The notes: generated from the letters alone by a model not told the origin. 28,771 nucleotides of DNA from CAJMSU01 sp964650315 (GCA_964650315.1 CAZYQE010000010.1:1-28771); one strand, 5' to 3'. Positions 1 to 7,446 are shown, counted from the stretch's first letter. Program-made: numbers and translations.

Positions 1-53
1 AATAATGGTCTCCAAAACCACTGTTGCGAGTTCGATTCTTGCATCCCCTGCCA
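1..53 (+). tRNA. tRNA-Trp (CCA), 3' part only
   Basis: The 5' half lies outside the window. Visible parts are the anticodon loop CTCCAAA (10-16) with anticodon CCA at 12-14, a T arm with GCGAG / loop TTCGATT / CTTGC (27-43), the 3' acceptor strand ATCCCCT (43-49), discriminator G50 and an encoded CCA end (51-53). A G discriminator and CCA anticodon fit bacterial tRNA-Trp. A TGA-reading tRNA-Trp (anticodon TCA) is not what is seen here. Confidence 0.9.
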
Positions 54-62
54 TTAGAAAAC

Positions 63-89
63 AAATACTAACTATTGTTAGTATTTTTT
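63..89 (+). terminator. Terminator after tRNA-Trp
   Basis: A 10-bp stem (63-72 with 77-86), loop TATT, then a T run to 89. It lies 10 nt after the tRNA CCA end. The next gene's extended -10 box starts inside its T tract. Confidence 0.8.
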
Positions 90-97
90 GTTATAAT
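89..97 (+). promoter_or_regulatory. Extended -10 promoter of the HdeD-like gene
   Basis: TGT followed by TATAAT at 92-97 is an extended -10 box. No good -35 is present; the -35 position falls inside the tRNA terminator stem. The start codon is at 121 and its Shine-Dalgarno AAAGGAG is at 106-112. Confidence 0.6.
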
Positions 98-120
98 AAA
101 TATAGAAAGGAGTAATCGCT

Positions 121-699
121 ATGAAAGAAAAGTTTAATGAAACTACTAATTATGTTATCATATTATCAATTTTAACATTTGTTGTTGGATTAATTATGAT
201 GTTTTTCCCAGTAGAATCACTTGCAACAATAGGAATAATAGCATCTATATATTTTATTGCTCATGGATGTGTTTTAATCTATTTAGATTTTAAAGCTGAT
301 AAATATCATATTCCTGTTGATGGTATGTTTTCTGGTATTATATCTATATTAATGGGATTTATTCTTCTTATTTATCCTATTGAAACTCAAGGATTATTTA
401 CCATGGTAATTGGTATATGGATTATTTTATCAAGTATTAATCTTATTAAAACAGCAAGTAAATTATCTAAAACTAAGCTTCCTTGGGGAAGAATGTTAGT
501 TCTTGGTATATTAGATTTAATTATAGGAATAATGGTAGTATTCAATCCTTTTGCATCTATGATTTCTTTAACTCTATTTGCAGGAATTATGATTATGGTT
601 CATTCAATTATTAATATAGTTGATATGATAATAATTAAAAAAGATGTAAAAACTTTCAGTGAAGAGTTCAAGAAAAAAGTTAAAGCAATTACTAAATAA
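121..699 (+). CDS. HdeD/DUF308 family membrane protein
   Basis: A 192-aa protein with six hydrophobic segments arranged as three helix pairs, each pair separated by a short loop. It starts MKEKFNET and ends in a Lys-rich cytoplasmic tail. Repeated patterns such as GLIMMFFP, GFILLIYP and GIMVVFNP, each after a Gly-rich helix, are typical of the HdeD/DUF308 (acid-resistance membrane protein) family. The role of HdeD-like proteins in Gram-positive bacteria is not established, so only the family is called. The start is ATG with AAAGGAG 8 nt upstream. It is a single-gene unit between its own promoter and terminator. Confidence 0.8.
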   Translation: MKEKFNETTNYVIILSILTFVVGLIMMFFPVESLATIGIIASIYFIAHGCVLIYLDFKADKYHIPVDGMFSGIISILMGFILLIYPIETQGLFTMVIGIWIILSSINLIKTASKLSKTKLPWGRMLVLGILDLIIGIMVVFNPFASMISLTLFAGIMIMVHSIINIVDMIIIKKDVKTFSEEFKKKVKAITK

Positions 700-724
700 A
701 AAGACTTTAAAGTCTTTTTTCTTT
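700..724 (+). terminator. Terminator of the HdeD-like gene
   Basis: An AAAAGACTTT / AAAGTCTTTT inverted repeat directly after the TAA stop, ending in a T tract. Confidence 0.8.
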
Positions 725-741
725 TTATAAAATAAAAGTGG

Positions 742-750
742 TGTTATAAT
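742..750 (+). promoter_or_regulatory. Extended -10 promoter (TGTTATAAT)
   Basis: TGT plus TATAAT at 745-750, directly upstream of the AGGAG (762-766) that serves the CmpB-like gene. The -35 region is only T-rich and lies against the previous terminator. Confidence 0.6.
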
Positions 751-777
751 ACTTTTAAGAGAGGAGTTTTGCAGTAT

Positions 778-1473
778 ATGAATGCTTTCTTACAATTTAT
801 ATTTATATTTTATGCAGGTTGTACATTAGGATGGATATTAGAATTATTCTTTAGAAGAATAGTACATGGCAAATGGGTTAATCCTGGATTACTAATAGGT
901 CCATATTTACCTATATATGGATTTGGATTAACACTTATGTCTATAATATATGCTTTATTTAAAGATGTAAGTTTAAATCCGATTATTATAATTTTATTAA
1001 TGGGATTAACTATGACATTAATAGAATTAATTGGTGGTTGGATAGGACTTAAAAATAATGTTAGATTATGGGATTATAGTGATCAATGGGGAAACTATAA
1101 AGGAATAATATGTCCTTTGTTTAGTGCAATATGGACTGCAGCAGGAGCATTATATTATTATTTATTAGCGCCATTAGTAATAGATGCATTAGAATGGTTT
1201 AGTCATAATTTAGCATTCTCATTTATATTAGGACTATTTACAGGATGTATAATAATAGACTTTGTATATTCTACTAAACTATATAATAAAATTAGAAAAT
1301 ATGCTAAGGAGAATGATATTACAGTTAAATATGAACAACTAAAAGAAAATATTAAAGAAACTCAATCTAAAAGAAAAGAGAAATATCATTTTATCAATCC
1401 ATTTAAACAATCTAAACCTTTAAAAGATTATTTAGATCATTATAAGAAAAATAAAAGTACTAACAAACGTTAG
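778..1473 (+). CDS. CmpB-like membrane protein (PF06541, putative ABC transporter permease)
   Basis: A 231-aa protein with about five membrane helices and a highly charged C-terminal tail (from about residue 165). The early segment has G-W-I-L-E-L, then a GLLIGPYLPIYGFG motif, and later a LWDYS motif. These match the family annotated as putative ABC-transporter type IV / CmpB. No ATPase partner is nearby, so transport is unproven. An in-frame TTG at 769 lies only 2 nt after AGGAG (762-766), too close, so ATG 778 is preferred although 11 nt is rather long. Two other copies of this family occur in the window (2382-3932 and 19565-20239). The TAG stop is inside the terminator stem. Confidence 0.75.
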   Translation: MNAFLQFIFIFYAGCTLGWILELFFRRIVHGKWVNPGLLIGPYLPIYGFGLTLMSIIYALFKDVSLNPIIIILLMGLTMTLIELIGGWIGLKNNVRLWDYSDQWGNYKGIICPLFSAIWTAAGALYYYLLAPLVIDALEWFSHNLAFSFILGLFTGCIIIDFVYSTKLYNKIRKYAKENDITVKYEQLKENIKETQSKRKEKYHFINPFKQSKPLKDYLDHYKKNKSTNKR

Positions 1474-1484
1474 TACTTTTTTAT
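1453..1484. terminator. Bidirectional terminator shared by convergent genes
   Basis: A 12-bp perfect stem (1453-1464 with 1469-1480), loop AAAC, with T runs on both strands. The plus-strand stop TAG (1471-1473) is within the stem. On the minus strand it begins right after the TAA at 1481-1483, where the frame of the broken minus gene finally ends. Confidence 0.85.
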
Positions 1485-1672
1485 TGTTCTTCAGTATTAT
1501 CCATATTTAATTCTAATTCTCTACCTTTTTCTTCTTGATATGATTTATATACTTCAAATGTTTTAGGATCTTTTTTATCCCAATTATCTACTATTTGTTC
1601 AGCAGTCTCTTGTGATACTGATTTTAAATTGTTAGCTAAATCATCTGTTAAAGTTCCATAATAATTTTTACC
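1481..1672 (-). pseudogene. In-frame C-terminal remainder of the 1673-2287 gene, cut off by a TAA
   Basis: The minus frame of the 1673-2287 gene continues after its TAA stop (1673-1675) for 63 more sense codons to a second TAA at 1481-1483. It begins GKNYYGTLTDDL and ends MDNTEEQ, with normal codon use for the region. It has no start codon or Shine-Dalgarno of its own, and its end abuts the terminator. This is what a single nonsense change (for example CAA to TAA) in a 268-residue protein would leave. Stop readthrough or a base-call error cannot be excluded. Confidence 0.7.
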
Positions 1673-2287
1673 TTAATCTATTAATTCTTTAATATCTTCT
1701 ACTTTTGTTATTCTTCTCTCTTCTAAATATCCTGTAACTCTAGAATGATATGATTCTTCTAACTTATCTTCATCTAAATCTTCTCCAATAGATTCTAATA
1801 TTGGTTTTAAAAACATTAAATCACTTCTTACTTCGTTCCAACCTATTAACTCTATTGGTGAATATTGTCTTGTCTTTTGAGCTGTTACTTTCTTTTCGAA
1901 TACTTCCATAGAAGAATTATCTAATACCCATCCATTATGTATTTCTCCTAATATATTTAATTGTTGTTCTGTAGAAAGTTTACCTACTCTTGCAGCAACT
2001 GTTTTAAATATATCTGCATCTGCAGGTCCCTTAATAACTGCATCAAAGAACTTTAATGTTTCATCTTCAGTCAATCCTACTTCTTTAGCAATAGCAAGTA
2101 CTGCGTATTTCATAGAACCCATTGCATTCACTTCTCGTTCTAATGAACTAACATTTTTACTTAATACTTCTTGTTCTGCTTGTTGTTCACTATAATTATT
2201 CCATTTCATTAACGCTTCTTTAGCGACTTCTTGATATGGTGTTTTATGTTTCTTAATCATTTCTTCTATTGTTTGATCTTGATTCAT
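1673..2287 (-). CDS. Unrecognised soluble protein, probably truncated by nonsense codon
   Basis: 204 aa, acidic, mostly helical by composition, with no signal peptide or membrane helix. I do not recognise the family. Distinct stretches are a helical N-terminus with YQEVAKEALMKWNNYSEQQA and a C-terminal part with SPIELIGWNEVRSDLMFLKP. The start is well supported by AAGGAGGT 5-6 nt before ATG and a good promoter at 2309-2337. The TAA at 1673 appears premature: the same frame stays open for 63 codons up to the terminator. Its WDKKDP-containing tail would then be missing from the product. The divergent neighbour at 2382 shares its promoter region. Confidence 0.7.
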   Translation of the reverse strand: MNQDQTIEEMIKKHKTPYQEVAKEALMKWNNYSEQQAEQEVLSKNVSSLEREVNAMGSMKYAVLAIAKEVGLTEDETLKFFDAVIKGPADADIFKTVAARVGKLSTEQQLNILGEIHNGWVLDNSSMEVFEKKVTAQKTRQYSPIELIGWNEVRSDLMFLKPILESIGEDLDEDKLEESYHSRVTGYLEERRITKVEDIKELID

Positions 2288-2308
2288 AAATACCTCCTTA
2301 TTAATTAC

Positions 2309-2337
2309 ATAATATCACTTTTATTATATCTTTTCAA
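2309..2337 (-). promoter_or_regulatory. Promoter of the 1673-2287 gene
   Basis: Reading the minus strand: TTGAAA (2332-2337), a 17-bp spacer, then TATTAT (2309-2314), the latter preceded by TGA (extended -10). Confidence 0.7.
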
Positions 2338-2359
2338 TTAATATGAATTATGTTAATAT
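2331..2359 (+). promoter_or_regulatory. Promoter of the DUF975-CmpB gene
   Basis: TTTTCA (2331-2336), a 17-bp spacer, then TAATAT (2354-2359) preceded by TGT. Its -35 occupies nearly the same bases as the -35 of the divergent promoter at 2309-2337. Confidence 0.6.
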
Positions 2360-2381
2360 TATTTTATATTAGGTGGTGTAT

Positions 2382-3932
2382 ATGGAAAGAAAAGAAATTA
2401 AAAAAGTAGCAAAGAAAACATTTAAAAGAAGTTATTTTAGAAGTATATTAGTTATATTTATAGCTAGTCTTATTATAAGTGGAACTTATACTATGAACAG
2501 TTCTGTTAATACTACTAAACAAAAGAGTACTAATAATACAGAAACTACTTATAATAAGAATAAATCTAATTATGATGTAATTAATGACACAGTTAAAGAG
2601 GCATCTAAGAAAAAGTCAGGTAAACTTAATAAAAAAGTAGAAAAATTAGAAAATAACTCTCATGGGGTTTTAGCACCTATTGTTAATAATATGACTAAGA
2701 ATAAAACAGTATTAGTAGGTTTTATTAATACTTATAATTTATTAGTAGTTAAAAAGTCTGTTTCTAAAGGTCTTATATCTTTAGCAGCAGCAATTATATC
2801 ATTATTAATATTTATATTTATTAGAAATATTATTGTAGTTGGTAATAATAGATTTTATCTAGAAGATAGAAAATATAAAGATACAGGTATAGATAAATTA
2901 TTATTCCCATATAAAGTTAGAAAAACTTGTCATTTAGCAGGTGTTCTATTTGTTAAATTCATTTATGAGTTTCTTTGGGATTTAACTATTATTGGTGGAA
3001 TTATTAAATACTATGAATATTATATGATTCCATATGTATTAGCAGAAAATCCTAACATTAAAAGAAAAGAAGCTTTTAGATTATCTAAAGAATTAATGAA
3101 AGGTTATAAATGGTATACTTTCAAATTAGATATTAGTCTTATTGGTTGGCATATATTAACAGTACTTACTTTTGGGCTTAGTGCTTTATTCTTTTCTGAT
3201 GCTTATTTTGAACATATTAAAGCAGAATTATATATGAGACTTAAAAAGGAAAAGTATGATAGCTTAACTGATAAGAATTTACTTAATGATAAGTTATTAG
3301 ATATTAATAAAGAAAAAGATGGTAAATATCCTATGGATAAGTTTAGTATCCCAATAAAAGAAAAGAAAAAATCTAAAGATAAAGAATATGATACTAAATA
3401 TACTATTACTACTTATATAATGTTCTTCTTTACTTTTGCATTTATAGGTTGGTTCTGGGAAGTGTTATTACATTTAGTAACTGAAGGTACTTTTGTTAAC
3501 AGAGGAACTATGTTTGGTCCTTGGTTACCTATATATGGATTTGGCGGATTATTAATATTATTAGTATTAAAACCATTTAAAAATAAACCATTATTATTCT
3601 TTATAATGGCTATGGTATTAGCAGGAATACTTGAATATTCTACTGCTTGGTATTTAGAAACATTTAAAGGTATGAAATGGTGGGATTATTCAGGATACTT
3701 CTTAAATCTACATGGTAGAATATGTTTAGAAGGACTATTAGTATTTGGATTAGGTGGTAGTGTTGTAACTTATTTTGTAGGTCCACAACTTAATGAATTA
3801 TATTTAAAAATAGCTCCTAAAGTCAGAATAATTATTTGTTCTATATTAGTATTTTTCTTTGGAGTAGATGCTATATATTCATCACAGCATCCAAATACAG
3901 GTAATGGTGTTACCACTAATGCTAAATCATAA
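2382..3932 (+). CDS. DUF975-CmpB-like (PF06541) fusion membrane protein
   Basis: A 516-aa protein. The N-terminal half (about 1-285) has a first helix near residues 20-34, an Asn/Thr/Lys-rich extracytoplasmic stretch, then the DUF975-type core: YEYYMIPYVLAENPNIKRKE, a RLSKELMKGYKW segment and a LIGWHILTVLTFG helix. A charged linker (about 285-340) leads to a PF06541 domain with FIGWFWEVLLH, GTMFGPWLPIYGFGG and a WWDYSGYFLNLHGR segment. Both domains are membrane families of uncertain function. ATG 2382 is chosen over the GTG codons at 2373/2376 because AGGTGG (2371-2376) sits 5 nt before it. It is a single-gene unit. Confidence 0.75.
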   Translation: MERKEIKKVAKKTFKRSYFRSILVIFIASLIISGTYTMNSSVNTTKQKSTNNTETTYNKNKSNYDVINDTVKEASKKKSGKLNKKVEKLENNSHGVLAPIVNNMTKNKTVLVGFINTYNLLVVKKSVSKGLISLAAAIISLLIFIFIRNIIVVGNNRFYLEDRKYKDTGIDKLLFPYKVRKTCHLAGVLFVKFIYEFLWDLTIIGGIIKYYEYYMIPYVLAENPNIKRKEAFRLSKELMKGYKWYTFKLDISLIGWHILTVLTFGLSALFFSDAYFEHIKAELYMRLKKEKYDSLTDKNLLNDKLLDINKEKDGKYPMDKFSIPIKEKKKSKDKEYDTKYTITTYIMFFFTFAFIGWFWEVLLHLVTEGTFVNRGTMFGPWLPIYGFGGLLILLVLKPFKNKPLLFFIMAMVLAGILEYSTAWYLETFKGMKWWDYSGYFLNLHGRICLEGLLVFGLGGSVVTYFVGPQLNELYLKIAPKVRIIICSILVFFFGVDAIYSSQHPNTGNGVTTNAKS

Positions 3933-3959
3933 AAAAAGATGAGTTTAACTCATCTTTTT
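3932..3959. terminator. Bidirectional terminator between convergent genes
   Basis: A GATGAG...CTCATC stem flanked by A and T runs on both sides. It lies between the plus stop (3930-3932) and the minus stop (3959-3961). Confidence 0.85.
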
Positions 3960-5146
3960 TATTCATGTGATAAATTATCAAAGTATCCTTGAATAAACAC
4001 TACTGGAGTACCTTTATCTCCACTACCACTAGTTAAATCACATAGTGAACCAATTAAATCAGTTAATCTTCTAGGTGTAGTTCCTTGAGTAATCATTTGA
4101 CCAACTAAATTACTATCTTTTGCTTTAATTTCCTTTTTAATTGCATGTTTTAATTCGTCACCTTCTAAATGACTATATTTATTATCAGATACATATTTTA
4201 ATTTTATTTCATTTGGAGTTCCTTCAAGTCCACTAGTATAAGCAGGAGATACTACTGGGTCAGCTAATTCCCAAATCTCCCCTACTGGATCTTTAAAAGC
4301 TCCATCTCCATAAACCATTACTTCTATATTTTTACCAGTCTTATCTTTTAATCTTTTTTGAATATCTTCTACTAAAGTTTGTCCTGTTCTAGGGAATAAT
4401 TTTAATCTTTCTTCAGTAGCTTTATTAGATCCTAACATACCATACTTTTCATTAAATCCACTTCCATTAACAGATTCATTCATTATTTCATAAAGACCAT
4501 ATACTTTAGCACCTTCATTTTCTAATAACATCTTAGTATGGAATCTTGTATGTATATCACAATTAATTACATTCTTAGTATATTTTAATATATCAGTAGC
4601 TTTATTAGATAAAATAAATTCTGCTTCACAGTTCTCACTTTCAATTAATTCTTTATAAAAATCAATCATATTAATTCCAGTAAATGGATGAATCCAATCA
4701 CCAAATGTTTCTCTATACTCTTTTTCTGTAATTACACTACCTAAATCATATTTACTTTTATATAATACATCTTCATCTAATATACCATTACCAACTTCAT
4801 CTGATGGAAATGATAATTGTACATATAATTTATCTGTACTTCTTGCGATTGCTTTTAAGATAATAGAAAATCTATTTCTACTTAGTATTGGAAATACAAT
4901 ACCTAATTCTTTTGGATTATCAAATTTCTTTTTAATATCCGCTACTACTTCATCTACAGTAGCATAGTTTCCTTCACTAATACCTACTACAGCTTCTGTA
5001 ATAGCAACTACATCTTTATCATTGAATTCAAAATTATTATTCTTACTAGCACTAATAACTGAATCAACAACTATACTTGCAAGATCGTCTCCTTCCTTAA
5101 TAATTGGAGTTCTTATACCCCTAACAACTGTTCCTAAATCTCTCAT
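3959..5146 (-). CDS. Coenzyme F420-0:L-glutamate ligase-like protein (PF01996 family)
   Basis: 395 aa, soluble. The N-terminal GTVVRGIRTPIIKEGDDL, the NDKDVVAITEAVVG segment and the late motifs MVYGDGAFKDPVGEIWELADPV (around residues 275-296) and GQMITQGTTPRRLTDLIG are characteristic of the long bacterial CofE/FbiB-N-like proteins. CofE adds glutamate to F420-0 using GTP in archaea and actinobacteria. No other F420 gene is in this window and the lineage is not known to make F420, so a related amide-forming ligase role on another substrate is possible. ATG has GGGAGGA 8 nt upstream. It is a monocistronic unit ending at a bidirectional terminator. Confidence 0.8.
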   Translation of the reverse strand: MRDLGTVVRGIRTPIIKEGDDLASIVVDSVISASKNNNFEFNDKDVVAITEAVVGISEGNYATVDEVVADIKKKFDNPKELGIVFPILSRNRFSIILKAIARSTDKLYVQLSFPSDEVGNGILDEDVLYKSKYDLGSVITEKEYRETFGDWIHPFTGINMIDFYKELIESENCEAEFILSNKATDILKYTKNVINCDIHTRFHTKMLLENEGAKVYGLYEIMNESVNGSGFNEKYGMLGSNKATEERLKLFPRTGQTLVEDIQKRLKDKTGKNIEVMVYGDGAFKDPVGEIWELADPVVSPAYTSGLEGTPNEIKLKYVSDNKYSHLEGDELKHAIKKEIKAKDSNLVGQMITQGTTPRRLTDLIGSLCDLTSGSGDKGTPVVFIQGYFDNLSHE

Positions 5147-5169
5147 TAACTATTCCTCCCACAATTTTA

Positions 5170-5198
5170 ATTCTATCATAATTTATATTAATTTAAAA
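5170..5198 (-). promoter_or_regulatory. Promoter of the F420 ligase-like gene
   Basis: Minus strand: TAGAAT (5170-5175) preceded by TGA (extended -10), with a weak TTTTAA at -35 (5193-5198) after a 17-bp spacer. Confidence 0.5.
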
Positions 5199-5217
5199 AC
5201 ACTATTTATCTCTAAAA

Positions 5218-5246
5218 TTGATTTTTTTATTAAAATGTGTTATAAT
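5218..5246 (+). promoter_or_regulatory. Promoter of the 5271 gene
   Basis: TTGATT (5218-5223), a 17-bp spacer, then TATAAT (5241-5246) preceded by TGT. This is a near-consensus extended -10 promoter. Confidence 0.75.
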
Positions 5247-5270
5247 ATGTTGCCGTAAAGGGGAGATATT

Positions 5271-5699
5271 ATGAATTCAAAAACTTATAGTGTTTATGCT
5301 AAAAATAAAAATAAGGAATTATATAATGAAAATGTTGTTGGTGAAGAATTATATGATATAGAAGACTTAGTAGTTGGTAACGTTTTAACACGTGAACAAA
5401 ATGGTAATGGTATTATATATAGTAGTTCTCCATCTAAGTATATATTTGAAAAAGTTAATGTAGAAAACAGAGATACTTATAAAGAATTATATTCTCATAA
5501 AGAAATTAAAACATTTTCTACTGAATATAATGGTCCATTTATTACTAATATTGAAGATTTAACTGATTATATTGATGTAGTTACTTATAAAGCTGATAGT
5601 CCAGATTTATTATTAACTATGGATGATATAGTTGATTTACAAAACTTAGTTAATGTTATTAATAAAGAAGAAAATAAAACAAAACAAAAGAGTCTATAA
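5271..5699 (+). CDS. Unrecognised small soluble protein
   Basis: 142 aa, acidic, no signal peptide and no membrane segment. I do not recognise the family. Visible segments are ELYDIEDLVVGNVLTREQNG (about residues 26-45) and a Tyr/Asp-rich second half with NIEDLTDYIDVVTY. It ends in a short Lys-rich tail. The start is supported by AAGGGGAG 5 nt before ATG and by the strong promoter at 5218-5246. It is monocistronic; the stop codon forms the loop of its own terminator. Confidence 0.75.
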   Translation: MNSKTYSVYAKNKNKELYNENVVGEELYDIEDLVVGNVLTREQNGNGIIYSSSPSKYIFEKVNVENRDTYKELYSHKEIKTFSTEYNGPFITNIEDLTDYIDVVTYKADSPDLLLTMDDIVDLQNLVNVINKEENKTKQKSL

Positions 5700-5709
5700 A
5701 GACTCTTTT
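5686..5709 (+). terminator. Terminator with the stop codon in its loop
   Basis: A 10-bp stem (5686-5695 with 5700-5709) and loop ATAA. The TAA stop (5697-5699) is the loop itself. The 3' arm ends in TTTT, then ATTT. Confidence 0.8.
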
Positions 5710-5710
5710 A

Positions 5711-5740
5711 TTTACATTTAAATACCTTTTGTGATATTAT
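5711..5740 (+). promoter_or_regulatory. Promoter of the thioredoxin-like gene
   Basis: TTTACA (5711-5716), an 18-bp spacer, then TATTAT (5735-5740) preceded by TGA. Confidence 0.65.
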
Positions 5741-5757
5741 TGATACAGGAGGTAATT

Positions 5758-6270
5758 ATGAAAAAGATTAGTTTTATATTAATAATGTTAGCTGTTTTGT
5801 TAGTACCATTTACTGCATTAGCTAAAAGTGAAAAAGTAAAAGTATATTTCTTTAGAGGAGAAGGATGTTCTCATTGTGCTGAAGCTGAAGAATTCTTTAA
5901 ATCTATTCAAAATGAATATGGTAAATATTTTGAGATTGTAGATTATGAAGTATGGAATGATGAAGATAATGCTGATCTAATGGAAGAAGTTGCTAAAGTT
6001 AGAGGAGAAGAAGCTGGTGGTGTTCCATATATTATAATTGGTGATCAATCTTGGAATGGATATGCTAGTGATTATGATGATGCTATTAAAGCTAAAATAA
6101 AAGAACAATATGCTAAAGATACTAAAGATAGATATGATGTAATGAGTTATATTGATAAGAACAAAAAGAAAGATAGTTCTGCTAAAGATATAATTTCATT
6201 AATTATTATTTTATTAGTAGCTGGTGGTATTGGTACTGGTATATATTTTACTAGAAAGAATACTAAATAA
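5758..6270 (+). CDS. Exported, membrane-anchored thioredoxin-fold protein
   Basis: A 170-aa protein. It begins with a signal sequence (MKKISFILIML..., cleavage plausible after TALA, about residue 22). The thioredoxin-like domain follows, with a redox motif C37-S-H-C40 in the GEGCSHC context and a cis-proline segment GGVPYIIIG (Pro90). A C-terminal membrane helix (about 145-164) is followed by RKNTK. The layout suggests an extracytoplasmic thiol oxidoreductase tethered to the membrane; its partner is unknown. ATG 5758 is preferred over an upstream in-frame ATG at 5731 because AGGAGG lies 5-6 nt before it and the signal peptide starts there. It is monocistronic with a bidirectional terminator. 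Confidence 0.85.
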   Translation: MKKISFILIMLAVLLVPFTALAKSEKVKVYFFRGEGCSHCAEAEEFFKSIQNEYGKYFEIVDYEVWNDEDNADLMEEVAKVRGEEAGGVPYIIIGDQSWNGYASDYDDAIKAKIKEQYAKDTKDRYDVMSYIDKNKKKDSSAKDIISLIIILLVAGGIGTGIYFTRKNTK

Positions 6271-6295
6271 AAGAAATCAAATGATTTCTTTTTTT
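6269..6295. terminator. Bidirectional terminator between convergent genes
   Basis: An AAGAAATC / GATTTCTT stem with loop AAAT and A/T runs on each side. It serves the plus gene (stop 6268-6270) and the minus amidase (stop 6294-6296). Confidence 0.8.
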
Positions 6296-7349
6296 ATGGT
6301 ATTAATAATTCATCACCTATAGATATTAAATTATTAGTAAGATTATTTGCTTCTTTTAGTTCATTTACTGAGATATTATATTGTTTAGCAATAGACCATA
6401 AAGTATCTCCTTTTTTAACTACATATTTATTATTAGTACTAGGTACTATTAGTTTATCTCCTATTTTTAGATTAATTGTATCTAGATTGTTTAAATCTAT
6501 TAAATCTTTTACTGTAGTATTAAACTTCTTAGATATTGACCATAGACTATCTCCTTTTACTATTTCATATATATCATAGTCATTATCTATTTCTTCTTCA
6601 TTATCTTCTTTTACTATTAATAATTGTCCAATACTTAGGGTATCTGAAGTTAGATTATTTAATCTTTTTAATTCTGGTACTGTAGTATTAAATTTATTAG
6701 CAATACTATATAAAGTATCTCCTCTTTGTACTATGTATGTATTATCTGGTATTGTATCTATTATAGTATTAGGAGGTGTATATGGAATATTAGAATAATC
6801 AGCAATAGCTTTTACTACTCCTTCTACATAATTATTTAAATTATTCTTTAACTTAGAAGCATCTCTACTATTATCTATAAAACCATATTCTACTAGAATT
6901 GACTCTAATGGATTAGTTTCTCTTATTATATAGTAATAATCCAGATTAGGGTTTTCTGGTAATCTTCTTTGATATATTTTTCTTTTAACCTGCCCTGCAT
7001 TGCCTATATTATCTAAAGCCATAGCAGCTAATTTAGAATTATTTCTAAGTCCATATACTATTTCAGCACCTTCTCCTCCACCTGCATTTATATGATTAGA
7101 TACTAATATAACATTAGGATCTCTTCCATATAAACTTAATACTTTATTAATTCTTTGTTGTCTAGGTAAACTAACATCACTATCTCTAGTTATTTCTACA
7201 GGTATACCTAGTTCTTTTAATCTTTTATACATATAATTGGCTGCTTGTAAGTTTAAATCTTTTTCTTTTAAACCATTACCTAGTGCACCTGGGTCTTCTC
7301 CTCCATGACCAGCATCTACTATAACTTTCTTTATTTGTCGTTCATACAT
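6294..7349 (-). CDS. N-acetylmuramoyl-L-alanine amidase (Amidase_3) with three LysM domains
   Basis: A 351-aa peptidoglycan hydrolase. The Amidase_3 domain (about 5-187) has the zinc ligands H15 (DAGHGG), E29 and H86 (SNHINAGG) and the catalytic Glu154 (LVEYGFIDN). Three LysM repeats follow at about 204-247, 260-303 and 308-351, each starting YxVxxGDxLxSI. It should cleave the lactyl-Ala bond and bind glycan through LysM. There is no N-terminal signal peptide: the protein starts MYERQIKKVIVDAGHGG, straight into the catalytic domain, so export is unexplained. ATG has AGGTGA 5 nt upstream, and this ribosome site lies in an inverted repeat. Confidence 0.92.
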   Translation of the reverse strand: MYERQIKKVIVDAGHGGEDPGALGNGLKEKDLNLQAANYMYKRLKELGIPVEITRDSDVSLPRQQRINKVLSLYGRDPNVILVSNHINAGGGEGAEIVYGLRNNSKLAAMALDNIGNAGQVKRKIYQRRLPENPNLDYYYIIRETNPLESILVEYGFIDNSRDASKLKNNLNNYVEGVVKAIADYSNIPYTPPNTIIDTIPDNTYIVQRGDTLYSIANKFNTTVPELKRLNNLTSDTLSIGQLLIVKEDNEEEIDNDYDIYEIVKGDSLWSISKKFNTTVKDLIDLNNLDTINLKIGDKLIVPSTNNKYVVKKGDTLWSIAKQYNISVNELKEANNLTNNLISIGDELLIP

Positions 7350-7354
7350 TTAAA

Positions 7355-7380
7355 TCACCTATAATAATCTATGATAGGTG
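7355..7380 (-). promoter_or_regulatory. Inverted repeat covering the amidase ribosome binding site
   Basis: CACCTAT (7356-7362) and ATAGGTG (7374-7380) can pair in the minus-strand mRNA. The AGGTGA Shine-Dalgarno of the amidase gene is the 3' arm. It may limit translation; it has no trailing T run on the minus strand. Function is inferred. Confidence 0.4.
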
Positions 7381-7446
7381 TTTATTTTTGTGAAAGAAAT
7401 TCTTATGATTCAGTGATTCTTTAATTATTTAATTTATGATTATCAT

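Noticed and set aside
7381..7446. Possible terminator after the 79-aa gene
   Set aside because: Only a weak AAAGAA/TTCTTT pairing with a long loop and no proper T run; not enough to call.
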